Assembly (NCBI GenBank): GCA_964602485.1
Contig: CAZRQU010000005.1
Coordinates: 1-59,755 of the forward strand
Direction of reading: 5' to 3'
Length of the DNA: 59,755 nucleotides
Origin: WJLG01 sp964602485
Lineage (GTDB): Bacteria; Patescibacteriota; Patescibacteriia; Patescibacteriales; WJLG01
In this document: positions 1 through 7,991 of the stretch, in pieces
Layout of the letters: each line of letters opens with the position of its first letter
Position numbering within the stretch: position 1 is the stretch's first letter
Notes under the pieces: generated by a model
Seen by the model: only the letters and a program-made list of their open reading frames with translations
Databases searched by the model: none
Told to the model about the DNA's origin: nothing
Position numbers and translations under genes: made by a program

Positions 1-76
1 TATCGATCCCTAACATATTATTTTATTGATATATTAGTTAATTATATTTTTATATTAGCGCTGATAGCAAAAAGGG

Positions 77-1045
77 TCAAATTATCCTTTTTTCTTTGAG
101 TTCTTTGTCTCCCATCGGCTCTACTTCCATGGTCTTGCCTCCGAATGTTATAATATTTCGTCCCGGGCCGGGATCGGTGTACCGGCAAGCCAAACGGGCG
201 GCAGCCTCTTTGGCTTCTTTGGTCTTTGGCCCCGCTAAAAGGACGACCGGACCTTTGTGATTCTTGCTTTTGAACGCTATATCCTTCGGCCTTTTGATAT
301 TTTCAAGTCTTTTGTTCTCATCCTCGTTCCTACCTGCTATCAATTTCGTTTTGTCGACCCGAAAATGCCTGCCTGTCTTAAGTAAAGAAGCATTGAAAAG
401 ATCGGCCTGTTGATGGTCCAAAAGATCCTTGAACTTTCGCGAATAGCCCCCTTCGGTCAAAAGACAACCTCCAGAAGGAGAACTGTACCCTTCAAGCCCG
501 TATTTTGAGGCCAATTCCAACTGCCTGCGCCGACCGCGGCCTGCTATATCAAGAAGTTCTTCTCGCTTGACCCACCCCTTGTTCTCAGGCTCGGTAATAG
601 GTAGAAGTTTGGCGGAAAGCGGACGCAAAAGTCTTTCTTTAGATCCGCTTTCTTTTTGGATCATCCTAATGGGACTGCTTTTCTGCGACATCGGCCTCTG
701 ACCCAGAACCTCGCCGGTAAAGACAAAGTTCGCTTTTTCTTTTTTCATCATCTTAAAGGCTTCTTTGATCATAAATATTTTGCAATCTATGCAAGGATTC
801 ATATTCTTGCCATAACCATGCTTAGGATCTATGGCCACCTTTTCCAAAAAGGATCTGCTAATATCCTTTATCTTCAAATTTATATCGTTTTTAAGGGCGG
901 TTTTTTTCAATCTTTCCGAGTTACCGAAAAAAGCACTCACAAAACTAACCGCCAGAACGTCGATTTCCTGCTCTTCGATCAGCTTTACAGCCAGCATACT
1001 GTCTAGTCCCCCGGAAAAAAGTCCGATAGCCTTTATCTTCTTCAT
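77..1045 (-). CDS. PP-loop sulfurtransferase, ThiI/MnmA-like
   Basis: A 322-residue protein that probably adenylates a tRNA uridine for thiolation in the cytoplasm. The N terminus has the PP-loop ATP-binding motif SGGLDSMLAV at about residues 11-20. A cysteine pair, NPCIDCK, lies near residue 85, and GEVLGQRPMSQ follows near residue 112. The segment SPSGGCLLT near residue 190 adds another conserved cysteine. These fit the ThiI/MnmA-like group often annotated as tRNA 4-thiouridine synthase; no THUMP domain is visible, so the exact position modified is unknown. The basic C-terminal half may bind RNA. It is divergent from the desaturase gene at 1173. The family call is fairly sure, the substrate is inferred. 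Confidence 0.75.
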   Translation of the reverse strand: MKKIKAIGLFSGGLDSMLAVKLIEEQEIDVLAVSFVSAFFGNSERLKKTALKNDINLKIKDISRSFLEKVAIDPKHGYGKNMNPCIDCKIFMIKEAFKMMKKEKANFVFTGEVLGQRPMSQKSSPIRMIQKESGSKERLLRPLSAKLLPITEPENKGWVKREELLDIAGRGRRRQLELASKYGLEGYSSPSGGCLLTEGGYSRKFKDLLDHQQADLFNASLLKTGRHFRVDKTKLIAGRNEDENKRLENIKRPKDIAFKSKNHKGPVVLLAGPKTKEAKEAAARLACRYTDPGPGRNIITFGGKTMEVEPMGDKELKEKRII

Positions 1046-1155
1046 AACCTGTTATATTATTATTTTCTTTATACTAACTTAGAACGTTTAAGTGTTTTTG
1101 GCAAATTATAAAAATATTTGAAAAATATACAGATGAAAACTATGTTCATTTTTTA

Positions 1156-1164
1156 TGTTATAAT
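1156..1164 (+). promoter_or_regulatory. Extended -10 promoter TGTTATAAT of the CrtI-like gene
   Basis: A perfect extended -10 element ends 8 bases before the ATG at 1173. Transcription would start within about two bases of the start codon, so the mRNA should be leaderless. No clear -35 box is seen. Confidence 0.6.
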
Positions 1165-1172
1165 AAATATAT

Positions 1173-2660
1173 ATGAAAAATAAAGTAATAATAATCGGCG
1201 CCGGTCCCGGCGGACTGGTAGCCGGACTGATGCTACAAAACAAAGGTTTTGAAGTGGAAATATATGAAAAGGGATCCCGTCCCGGAGGCAGAAATTCTTT
1301 CTTTATGGACAAGGGACACAAATTCGATATCGGCCCCACCTTCTTAATGATGAAATACGTTCTGGACGAAGTCTTTTCGGAGATCGGCTTGAAGAGCGAG
1401 GACTACTTGGAATTCACTCGACTTTCCCCTATGTACCGGCTCTACTATCATGACCGAAAAATGGATGTCTACCAAGAAAAAAGTAAAATGAAAAAAGAGC
1501 TGAAAAAAACCTTTCCCGGAGAAGAATTATCCCTGGATAAATTCCATAAAAAGGAATCTCGCCGCTTTAAATATATGATGCCCTGTTTGCTCAAGGATTA
1601 TTCCAGCTTCTTAAGATTCTTCTCACCGGAATTCCTAAAAGCCCTACCGCATTTTTCCTTTCCCAGAAGTTTGTTCGGGGTTTTGGGCGGCTACTTCAAG
1701 GATCCGCATGCCCGAATAGCTTTTACTTTCCAGTCCAAGTATCTTGGTATGTCTCCCTGGGAATGCCCGGGAGCTTTTGCTATGATACCTTTCGTGGAGC
1801 ATGATATGGGTATTTATCACGTAAAAGGCGGACTGTCCAAGATATCAGAGGTGATGGCGGCCATATTCGAAAAAAAAGGTGGTAAGATACACTATTCTTC
1901 ACCGGTAAAGAAGATCCATTTCGAAGGCAAAAGAGCTCGCTGGGTGGAACTGGAAGGAAAGAAGCGAAAAGAAGCCGGCAACATAGTGATCAACGCTGAT
2001 TTTGGCCAAGCTATGAAAACTTTGATGCCAAAAGGCAAAGTAACTAAATATTCGGAGAAAGAATTAAAAAAGAAAAGATATTCCTGCTCTACCTTTATGC
2101 TTTACCTGGGCCTTAAAAAAGAATACGACCTAAAGCATCATAATATAATATTCGCCCCTGAATACAGACGGAATGTGGAAGAGGTTTTTTCCGGAAAACT
2201 TTCCGATGGCAACAACCTGTCCTTCTATGTTCGCTATGCAACTGCCGAAGACAAGACGGTCAGCCCCAAAGGAAGATCCCAGCTTTATATACTGGTGCCT
2301 ACTCCTAACAAACAAGTAGGGAAGAATATAAACTGGAAAAGGATAAAACAGAATATGAGAGATGATGTCCTAAAGCTATTAAAAGAAAGAATGGGTCTTT
2401 CTGACATAGAAGAGAATATAGAAACAGAGAGGATAATAACTCCGGACGATTGGGTGAATGACCATGGCGTATTCAATGGCGCCACTTTCAATCTGGCCCA
2501 TAATCTTGGCCAAATGCTCTGGTTCCGGCCGCACAACCGACTTGAAGGAACAAAGAATTGCTATCTGGTCGGCGGAGGCACTCATCCCGGCTCCGGACTG
2601 CCCACCATCTACGAATCCGGACGCATATCCGCCAAAATGATAATAAAAAATTCCAAATAA
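1173..2660 (+). CDS. CrtI-like phytoene desaturase / FAD-dependent oxidoreductase
   Basis: A 495-residue flavoprotein of the phytoene desaturase (CrtI) superfamily. The N terminus carries the dinucleotide-binding motif GAGPGGLVAG followed by an acidic strand end (EIYEKGSRPGGR). The C terminus carries GGGTHPGSGLPTIYESG, the typical CrtI FAD-contact motif. Length equals that of normal CrtI (about 490-510). It would desaturate or isomerise a polyene at the membrane. No crtB, crtE or lycopene cyclase is nearby, so a different substrate or use of host-derived lipid is possible. The start at 1173 is supported by the adjacent leaderless promoter. It is followed directly by a strong bidirectional terminator. 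Confidence 0.8.
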   Translation: MKNKVIIIGAGPGGLVAGLMLQNKGFEVEIYEKGSRPGGRNSFFMDKGHKFDIGPTFLMMKYVLDEVFSEIGLKSEDYLEFTRLSPMYRLYYHDRKMDVYQEKSKMKKELKKTFPGEELSLDKFHKKESRRFKYMMPCLLKDYSSFLRFFSPEFLKALPHFSFPRSLFGVLGGYFKDPHARIAFTFQSKYLGMSPWECPGAFAMIPFVEHDMGIYHVKGGLSKISEVMAAIFEKKGGKIHYSSPVKKIHFEGKRARWVELEGKKRKEAGNIVINADFGQAMKTLMPKGKVTKYSEKELKKKRYSCSTFMLYLGLKKEYDLKHHNIIFAPEYRRNVEEVFSGKLSDGNNLSFYVRYATAEDKTVSPKGRSQLYILVPTPNKQVGKNINWKRIKQNMRDDVLKLLKERMGLSDIEENIETERIITPDDWVNDHGVFNGATFNLAHNLGQMLWFRPHNRLEGTKNCYLVGGGTHPGSGLPTIYESGRISAKMIIKNSK

Positions 2661-2690
2661 AAAGATCGCGAGTATCATCTCGCGATCTTT
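2661..2690. terminator. Bidirectional terminator between convergent genes
   Basis: A 12-bp perfect stem (AAAGATCGCGAG and its complement) encloses the 6-base loop TATCAT, with A and T runs on either side. It separates the rightward desaturase gene from the leftward gene ending at 2711. Confidence 0.85.
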
Positions 2691-2710
2691 TAAATTTCTT
2701 GTTCCGAGAT

Positions 2711-3226
2711 CTATATACTCCTGGCGTCATAAGCCCAATGAAGCAGGGCTTGTCTTTGGCGCGTCCGACAATGCGGGTTGCCTTTCTGGCAATTCTTCCT
2801 TACTTGGGCCGCATGTCTGGCAAAGGCCTTCCAACGCTTGATCTGCCTTTCATCGTCCTCGTGTCTTCTGCCCAAATAGTAACGACAATACCACTGGAAC
2901 CAGCCCCGAGGATCATCCGGATGTATCCAACCTTTTTTTTGCCAGACCTCTAACGGCTGACTGGCATCTATACCGTAAAAATTAAGGTCGCAGTTACGGC
3001 TGTGCTTGGCGAACTTGGCTCCGGCGAACCAGCTCTTGGGAAATTCCTTTTCGCAATCGCGCATATAACGCCCGCAGAAAACACCCAGCTCAAGCATCTC
3101 TTTGGGCGTTAGCTCCGGCTTGAAGTCCGGATGGAAATTACGGCCGGCCGGTTCGATAAGCTCATAAGAATACCCTTTTTGCATCTTGTCATTTACACGA
3201 ATTGTCTTTTTTCTTTTTCTGGGCAT
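2711..3226 (-). CDS. Conserved hypothetical protein of a widespread unknown family
   Basis: A 171-residue soluble, basic, tryptophan-rich protein. I recognise the pattern (SYELIEPAGRNF, then LTPKEMLELGVFCGRYM, then the WYCRYYLGRR segment followed by DDERQI and RW) as a family found in many bacteria and in some plants, without an assigned function. The N terminus PRKRKKTIR is strongly basic. No signal peptide or membrane segment is seen. The gene begins 4 bases after the stop of the RhuM-Fic gene, so the two are probably co-transcribed and translationally coupled. This does not by itself show a shared function. Confidence 0.7.
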   Translation of the reverse strand: MPRKRKKTIRVNDKMQKGYSYELIEPAGRNFHPDFKPELTPKEMLELGVFCGRYMRDCEKEFPKSWFAGAKFAKHSRNCDLNFYGIDASQPLEVWQKKGWIHPDDPRGWFQWYCRYYLGRRHEDDERQIKRWKAFARHAAQVRKNCQKGNPHCRTRQRQALLHWAYDARSI

Positions 3227-3230
3227 ACTA

Positions 3231-4229
3231 TCACTTTCCGGAAATAAGATTTATTATCAGATCCACCATCAGATCCTTCTCTTTTGGCTTGCTTTCCGCA
3301 ACCAACAAGGCCAAGGCGACCAAAGCATTGGAATTGAACTTTTTCTCCCCTTTCTTGGAATAAAGATATTTGTTCTTCATTAAAAAAAGAACGAATAAGA
3401 AACAACCTATTCTTTTGTTGCCATCGGAAAAAGGATGGTCCTTAATTGTGAAATATAGAAGATAGGCCGCCTTTTCCTCCAAACTGGGATAAAGCTCCTT
3501 CTTACCAAAGGTTTGGTAGATATTGCCTACCACCGCCTTGAAGCTTCGTTCTCTTTCCAGTCCGAATATTTCGCTTGCTTGTCCTTTTTTCATCAGATCG
3601 GAACGCAGGCTTAATATCTCTTCCATCGATCTTTCATATTCTATTTTTTTCTTTTCCTTGGCGTTGGCCTCCCTTTTTAATTCTCCTTTGTCATACTTTT
3701 CCAAAATCGCCCAAGAATCGGCATAATCGGTTATAACGCGCAAAAGCCCTTCTGATTCCTTAAGGGATAATCTTTTCTCGTTCATTATCCGCCTGAAAAG
3801 CGAAACGGTCTTCTCAAAATCCTTCAATCGAGCTTGGCGCAAGCGCTTCTCGTTCACCGCATAGCCCTTGACCAGATATTTCTTCAAGATGTCGGTTGCC
3901 CAAACGCGAAAATGAGTAGCTCTTTTGGAATTGACCCGATAGCCCACGGCGACGATGGCATCCAAATTATATATATCTATCGCGCGTTTTATCTTCCTTT
4001 TCCCCTCTAAGCGAACTGTTTCCATTTTGGAAACAGTTGCTTTTTTTGAAAGCTCGCCAGAGCTAAATATATTCTTCAAATGTTTGGAAACGGCCGCTTT
4101 GCCTACGCCAAAAATATCAGCTATCTGATTCAAGCTGGCCACTATGGTCTCTTTTTCCGGATCGTGCCGCAACTCTATACCGCCGTCATCCGCTTTATAG
4201 ACCACCATCTTTTTATTATTTTCCACCAT
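3231..4229 (-). CDS. RhuM-family protein with Fic/Doc domain
   Basis: A 332-residue protein with two parts. Residues 1 to about 150 match the RhuM virulence-protein family: a helix-turn-helix-like stretch (NQIADIFGVGKAAVSKHLKN) and the segments IDIYNLDAIVAVGYRVNS and FRVWATDILKKYL. The C-terminal third is a Fic/Doc domain with the complete active-site motif HPFSDGNKRIG, the pattern HPFx(D/E)GN(G/K)R, so it may transfer AMP or phosphate to a protein target. Such proteins usually belong to mobile, toxin-antitoxin or defence loci. No obvious Phd-like antitoxin is adjacent; the partner gene is the unknown protein at 2711. Expressed from a leaderless-type promoter. Confidence 0.82.
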   Translation of the reverse strand: MVENNKKMVVYKADDGGIELRHDPEKETIVASLNQIADIFGVGKAAVSKHLKNIFSSGELSKKATVSKMETVRLEGKRKIKRAIDIYNLDAIVAVGYRVNSKRATHFRVWATDILKKYLVKGYAVNEKRLRQARLKDFEKTVSLFRRIMNEKRLSLKESEGLLRVITDYADSWAILEKYDKGELKREANAKEKKKIEYERSMEEILSLRSDLMKKGQASEIFGLERERSFKAVVGNIYQTFGKKELYPSLEEKAAYLLYFTIKDHPFSDGNKRIGCFLFVLFLMKNKYLYSKKGEKKFNSNALVALALLVAESKPKEKDLMVDLIINLISGK

Positions 4230-4237
4230 ATATCTCT

Positions 4238-4246
4238 ATTATAGCA
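4238..4246 (-). promoter_or_regulatory. Extended -10 promoter TGCTATAAT of the RhuM-Fic gene
   Basis: On the minus strand TGCTATAAT ends 8 bases before the ATG at 4229, predicting a leaderless transcript. Confidence 0.6.
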
Positions 4247-4302
4247 TAAATGCCTAAGGTCTTTACATTAAGCTTCTCATATAGCACTGAAAAATTCACC
4301 AA

Positions 4303-4338
4303 AAAAACCGGACCTTGTAAAAACAAAGTCCGGTTTTT
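4303..4338 (-). terminator. Terminator of the HTH-ATPase-STAS gene
   Basis: An inverted repeat with CCGGAC/GTCCGG core and TTGT/ACAA inner pairs sits just downstream of the stop at 4373 and is flanked by A and T runs, so it may act in both directions. Confidence 0.75.
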
Positions 4339-4372
4339 TATTTCTGGATGGTTGTTCTAATAAATTAGCAAA

Positions 4373-5419
4373 CTATTTTAACAAAGATTTCTGTTTCCCG
4401 CCGATAGCTCTGTTGATCATAAAATCAATATTCTCGTTGGTGTTTACTGTCTCAATCTTTATATTTGGATGCTTGCCTTGCCAAACTCTAAAAACCTCAT
4501 CTGCAAAAGCCTGCCCTATGGATTTTATATGCTTAAAATCCAAAACGACATTCTTAAACTTGTCTAAGGCAGTAACGACCCTTCTGGCTTGAGACCTGGA
4601 GATATAAAGATCTCCCATCTTATAAAGCCTAATAGCAACCCTTGTTTTATTAAATTCAAAAGAATCTCCTGCATACTCTTGAAAAATGCTCTCTAATTTC
4701 TTTTTTGAATCAGATGAAATAACAAAAATAACTTTGGTTCCTTTTATTTCTTTTATATCCTCTATAAAAATATCATTTATATTATTATTAAACATCAATC
4801 TTTTATCGGAACTCTCGATTATAAAATTATCTGCAATCTTAGATGTAAAAAAGATACCCTCTCCTGAATGTGCTTTTGGGGCAGTAGTTTGTTTTCCTTT
4901 TAATAACTCCTGTATCGCTTCAATCTCGTTATTTAAACTTCTTTTTTCCTTTATATTCTTAAATATTCCTATCCCCTTATCAATAACTGAAAATTTTACC
5001 AACCCATTTCTCTCTATTGTAGTCTCTATCTTTTTAGATTTTGAGTGCTCAATAGCATTATTGAACATTTCAGTGAAGGCGTAAGCGATAATTTTGTATA
5101 ACTCTTCATCCATATCTATAAATATTCCTGTCTGGCTCTTTAACTGTTTAAATACAGGGTCTTCAGAAATTCCATCATTTAAAAATGTTTTTTTTATTTT
5201 TAATATTTTTTTTCTTTCTTTTAAGATCTTTTCTTTGTCAGCTTTCACATATCTAGCCTTGTTTGCCTTTCCCATTAAAACAACCTTGCCTTCTTCTCTT
5301 AATTCTTTTAAAAATTTATTGATATATACACGAGAAAAACCAAGCTCTTTTGCAACCTCTGAAGCTTTTATAAAATCATTTTTATCTAATTTTTCTAATA
5401 TTATTTTTTTTATATCCAT
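4373..5419 (-). CDS. HTH + GHKL ATPase + STAS-like (DUF4325) regulator
   Basis: A 348-residue protein combining three modules. Residues 1 to about 60 form a winged-helix HTH (ASEVAKELGFSRVYINKFL). Residues about 80-245 are a histidine-kinase-like ATPase with N box EMFNNAIEHS, G1 box DKGIGI and G2 box HSGEGIFFTS. Residues about 255-335 resemble the STAS-like DUF4325 domain (RSQARRVV, then VVLDFKHIKSIGQAFADEVF). There is no dimerisation/phospho-acceptor histidine segment, so it is not a classical histidine kinase. The order suggests DNA binding controlled by nucleotide and by an internal anti-sigma/STAS-like switch. The promoter lies between paired GTTTACAA sites, which suggests autoregulation. 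Domain calls are well supported, the mechanism is inferred. Confidence 0.8.
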   Translation of the reverse strand: MDIKKIILEKLDKNDFIKASEVAKELGFSRVYINKFLKELREEGKVVLMGKANKARYVKADKEKILKERKKILKIKKTFLNDGISEDPVFKQLKSQTGIFIDMDEELYKIIAYAFTEMFNNAIEHSKSKKIETTIERNGLVKFSVIDKGIGIFKNIKEKRSLNNEIEAIQELLKGKQTTAPKAHSGEGIFFTSKIADNFIIESSDKRLMFNNNINDIFIEDIKEIKGTKVIFVISSDSKKKLESIFQEYAGDSFEFNKTRVAIRLYKMGDLYISRSQARRVVTALDKFKNVVLDFKHIKSIGQAFADEVFRVWQGKHPNIKIETVNTNENIDFMINRAIGGKQKSLLK

Positions 5420-5420
5420 A

Positions 5421-5486
5421 GTTTACATACTAGTTTACAACTTTATTATATCATAAATAAAAAAAGTTGTAAACTATATTGTAAAC
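5421..5486. promoter_or_regulatory. Symmetric four-site operator with sigma70 promoter
   Basis: Two 21-base arms (5421-5441 and 5466-5486) are inverted repeats with 18 of 21 positions matching. Each arm holds two GTTTAC(AA) sites spaced 12 bp. On the minus strand a promoter is embedded: -35 TTTACA (5468-5473), 17-bp spacer, -10 TATAAT (5445-5450) preceded by TG. Sites overlap the -35 and the short leader before the ATG at 5419, a layout typical of repression. Confidence 0.75.
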
Positions 5487-5651
5487 AATTAACTATATTT
5501 ATTTAATTTTAGCTATATTTTACTCATATTTAAACTTTACCCCTTTAGTAATGGGATAAAATTAATTTTAAATTCATATACTATTGGGGTCAGATCTTTA
5601 CTTTTAGCGTTTTAATTTATGATCAATGTTCATTTTTATTTTACAACAAAA
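5487..5651. other. Intergenic AT-rich sequence
   Basis: No gene or clear repeat seen between the operator and the tRNA-His terminator. Confidence 0.5.
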
Positions 5652-5671
5652 AAACGGGCTAACGCCCGCCT
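5652..5671 (-). terminator. Terminator of tRNA-His
   Basis: CGGGC-GTTA-GCCCG followed by a T run on the minus strand, immediately after the tRNA. Confidence 0.7.
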
Positions 5672-5676
5672 TTACT

Positions 5677-5751
5677 TGGGTAGCTAGAGGGAATCGAACC
5701 CTCATTACCGGTACCACAAACCGGTGTTCTAACCGTTGAACTATAGCCACC
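5677..5751 (-). tRNA. tRNA-His (GTG)
   Basis: Complete cloverleaf on the minus strand. Anticodon loop TTGTGGT in the stem CCGGT/ACCGG gives anticodon GTG. The extra G at -1 opposite C73, the histidine identity element, is encoded. CCA is encoded, one of only two cases here. Confidence 0.93.
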
Positions 5752-5799
5752 ATTCCTATCAATTCGTAACTCTTAATTGATCATTCGTAATTGAATATG

Positions 5800-5873
5800 C
5801 GTACCCGGCAGGATTCGAACCTGCGACCTACAGCTTAGAAGGCTGTTGCTCTATCCAGCTGAGCTACGGGTAC
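5800..5873 (-). tRNA. tRNA-Arg (TCT)
   Basis: Anticodon loop CTTCTAA in stem ACAGC/GCTGT. Acceptor GTACCCG/CGGGTAC, discriminator G, CCA not encoded. Confidence 0.93.
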
Positions 5874-5924
5874 ATATTATCTGGACACTTTACTTTTTTA
5901 TTTTAATAGAAACTTTTGAAAACA

Positions 5925-6012
5925 AGTTGTTCAACTGAGTCCCGACGCCCAGACAAGTCTGGTGTCGGGACCCCGACCTTGCGTCGGGGCTACGGGTACA
6001 TAGTGTCTGGAT
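5925..6012 (-). repeat. Degraded copy of the tRNA-Arg 5' half split by palindromes
   Basis: The stretch GTTGTTCAACTGAG and, about 50 bp further, CTACGGGTACATA match the 5' half of the adjacent tRNA-Arg in order and orientation. Between them sit two GC-rich hairpins: GTCCCGAC...GTCGGGAC with inner CCAGAC/GTCTGG, and CCCCGAC-CTTGC-GTCGGGG. It lies upstream of the tRNA gene in its transcription sense. Confidence 0.65.
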
Positions 6013-6106
6013 ATCAATAAACAAAAATTGCCTTGCGGCAATATTTATTACAAATATAATTTATCAGAAATGTTAATATTAGTCAAGTTTTGCTATTTAC
6101 ACTTTG

Positions 6107-6895
6107 CTATTTATTTCTTTGCGATATGGCTTCATAAACCAACACGGCCGTGCTCACAGACAAATTAAGCGAACTGGCCTGGCCCTTCATCGGTATCTTG
6201 ATGAATTCATCGGCTGTCTTTTTCCAAGCGGCGGACAGGCCGTCATGCTCGGAACCCATTATGAAGGCCGTACCTTTCTTGTAGCTGGCTTTGGAATGGT
6301 CCTTTTTGCCGGCTTTGGAAGTGGCAAAAGTTTTGATCTTGTTCTCTTTTAACCATTTGACTGTTTCTTGCCGGGAAGAGGCCACGACCTGTTTTATGAA
6401 AATAGTGCCGATGCTGGAACGAATGGCATTGGGATTATATATATCTATGTGGGAATCATTCAAAATAACGGCATCCACTCCGGCGGCATCGGCTGTACGA
6501 AGTATCGCTCCCAAATTTCCCGGTTTCTCTATACCTTCCAAAACTATCACCAAAGGGTCCTTGGAAAGCTTGACCTCGAAAAAAGCTTTTTCCCTTCTCT
6601 TTACCAAAGCCAAAAAACCATCCGGCCGATCACGATAAGAGATCTTCTCGAAGACCTTTTTGGAAACCCGGGTTATATCCTTGTCATAAACGCCTAATTG
6701 GACCTTGGCCTTTCTTTTAAAGCTGGAACAATAGAACAATTCTTCTATTTTGAATCCGCCCTTAATGGCCAAGCTTATTTCCTTTTCTCCTTCCACCAGG
6801 ATCAATCCTTGTTTTTTTGAAACACCGGCTTTGCGCAATTTGACCGCGTTCTTGATCTTTGGATTGCTTGGGCTTGTTATGAAATTATCAGGCAT
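6107..6895 (-). CDS. TrmH/SpoU-family RNA 2'-O-methyltransferase
   Basis: A 262-residue SPOUT methyltransferase. The N-terminal part (TSPSNPKIKNAVKLRK, then GLILVEGEKE) is the SpoU substrate-binding domain. The C-terminal knot has all three family motifs: LEGIEKPGNLGAILRTADAAG, IMGSEHDGLS and IPMKGQASSLNLSVSTAVL. It would methylate ribose 2'-OH in rRNA or tRNA using S-adenosylmethionine. The motifs are intact and the length is normal for the family. Which nucleotide is modified cannot be told from sequence. It is separated by a short gap from the SdpI-like gene upstream. Confidence 0.88.
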   Translation of the reverse strand: MPDNFITSPSNPKIKNAVKLRKAGVSKKQGLILVEGEKEISLAIKGGFKIEELFYCSSFKRKAKVQLGVYDKDITRVSKKVFEKISYRDRPDGFLALVKRREKAFFEVKLSKDPLVIVLEGIEKPGNLGAILRTADAAGVDAVILNDSHIDIYNPNAIRSSIGTIFIKQVVASSRQETVKWLKENKIKTFATSKAGKKDHSKASYKKGTAFIMGSEHDGLSAAWKKTADEFIKIPMKGQASSLNLSVSTAVLVYEAISQRNK

Positions 6896-6930
6896 ATTTT
6901 TAAATTATAGATCTTCGATCTTTAATTATT

Positions 6931-7599
6931 TTAACCTTTGTTCTTTTTCTCCTTTGAATAAAGTATGTAAGAATATACGGTCGATCCGAAGATCATCAGG
7001 ATGATGGCTGTCACGAACAAAGGAACTCTGAAAAATATAGGAACATAGGCGGAAGCGATTATCATAACCCCGGAAAGCATGAACAAACGTCCGGAAAAAC
7101 GATGGGTCTTGTTCCACACATTTTCAGAAGAAAGCGTCCATGGGGTTTTGATGCCCATAAACCAGTTATGTTTGATCTTGCCCATGTAGTTGCCGAATAT
7201 GATGAACATGGCTCCGACAGCTGTGGCCACCCAAGCTCCTATATTCAAATCATAACCCAAATTGGCAAAACCGGCAACAAAATATATCAAAACCAATAGG
7301 AATATTATCAGATCCCGAAAAATGAAATAGGTTTTGGCAAATTGCTCATATCTTTTTCTTCTGGGGTCTATGATCGGCATCAGGGTCATCATCAGATAAA
7401 TGGAAAAAATGAAGCCGGGCATAAAGAAAGCGGCCATGGCCCGACCGGAGAAATTATCCGGCTCTCCGGAAAAATTCCAATGAGTGGCCACCACCTCCGG
7501 AAAATTCCTGAAAAAGAAAACGGAAGCGATGGCCGCAGCCGCTATCATAAGCAAAGGTGCAAACTCTGTTTTTAATTTTGGGTTGATAGGATTTTTCAT
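6931..7599 (-). CDS. SdpI-family membrane protein (DUF1648 + SdpI)
   Basis: A 222-residue membrane protein with about six hydrophobic segments. The N-terminal part contains the DUF1648 signature (HWNFSGEPDNF). The C-terminal part has the SdpI signature MGIKTPWTLSSENVWNKTHR. In Bacillus, SdpI confers immunity to the SDP toxin and also senses it. The gene follows an ArsR-type regulator by 12 bases, the same arrangement as sdpRI, so the pair probably forms a self-regulated immunity or stress operon. No SDP toxin gene is present here, so the ligand is unknown. Confidence 0.85.
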   Translation of the reverse strand: MKNPINPKLKTEFAPLLMIAAAAIASVFFFRNFPEVVATHWNFSGEPDNFSGRAMAAFFMPGFIFSIYLMMTLMPIIDPRRKRYEQFAKTYFIFRDLIIFLLVLIYFVAGFANLGYDLNIGAWVATAVGAMFIIFGNYMGKIKHNWFMGIKTPWTLSSENVWNKTHRFSGRLFMLSGVMIIASAYVPIFFRVPLFVTAIILMIFGSTVYSYILYSKEKKNKG

Positions 7600-7611
7600 A
7601 TATTTAAATAA

Positions 7612-7875
7612 TTATTTCTTAAAAAATTTCATTAAGGCTTTGGAGATCTCCTCGAACACACTCAAATTAAGGGAGTAAACCATGGTTTGGCCTTGCCTGT
7701 TGCTGCTGACCAAGTCTGCCCCTTTGAGTATATTCAAATGGTGAGAAAGAGAAGGCAATGTTATGTCAAAGTGTTTCCCGATATCGCCAGCGCTCATATC
7801 CTTCTTTTTCAAAAGCTCAAGTATTTTCTGTCTGGTTGGGTCTGACAAGGCATTGAATGTCTTGGATAATGTCAT
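7612..7875 (-). CDS. ArsR/SdpR-family transcriptional repressor
   Basis: An 87-residue winged-helix regulator starting at the second available ATG (MTLSKTFNALSDPTRQKIL). The upstream ATG at 7911 would place 12 extra residues inside the promoter and operator and is unlikely. The recognition region is SAGDIGKHFDITLPSLSHHL. No ArsR metal-binding ELCVCDL motif is present, which fits an SdpR-type rather than a metal sensor. It sits 12 bases upstream of the sdpI-like gene. Palindromic sites over its transcription start suggest autorepression. Confidence 0.85.
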   Translation of the reverse strand: MTLSKTFNALSDPTRQKILELLKKKDMSAGDIGKHFDITLPSLSHHLNILKGADLVSSNRQGQTMVYSLNLSVFEEISKALMKFFKK

Positions 7876-7876
7876 A

Positions 7877-7930
7877 TTTAGATATTTAGATAACTGTCTA
7901 AATAATATCAACTCAATAAAAATTGGTCAA
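7877..7930 (-). promoter_or_regulatory. Promoter and operator of the sdpRI-like operon
   Basis: Minus-strand -35 TTGACC (7925-7930), 17-bp spacer and -10 TATTAT (7902-7907) preceded by TGA. The palindrome TTTAGA-N6-TCTAAA at 7885-7902 covers the expected start site, and another TTTAGA lies at 7877-7882. Confidence 0.65.
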
Positions 7931-7991
7931 GACCTGAAAGGAATTGACCAATTAAAATAAATGGAAGTAAATATTTGTAGTCCTGCCTTGA

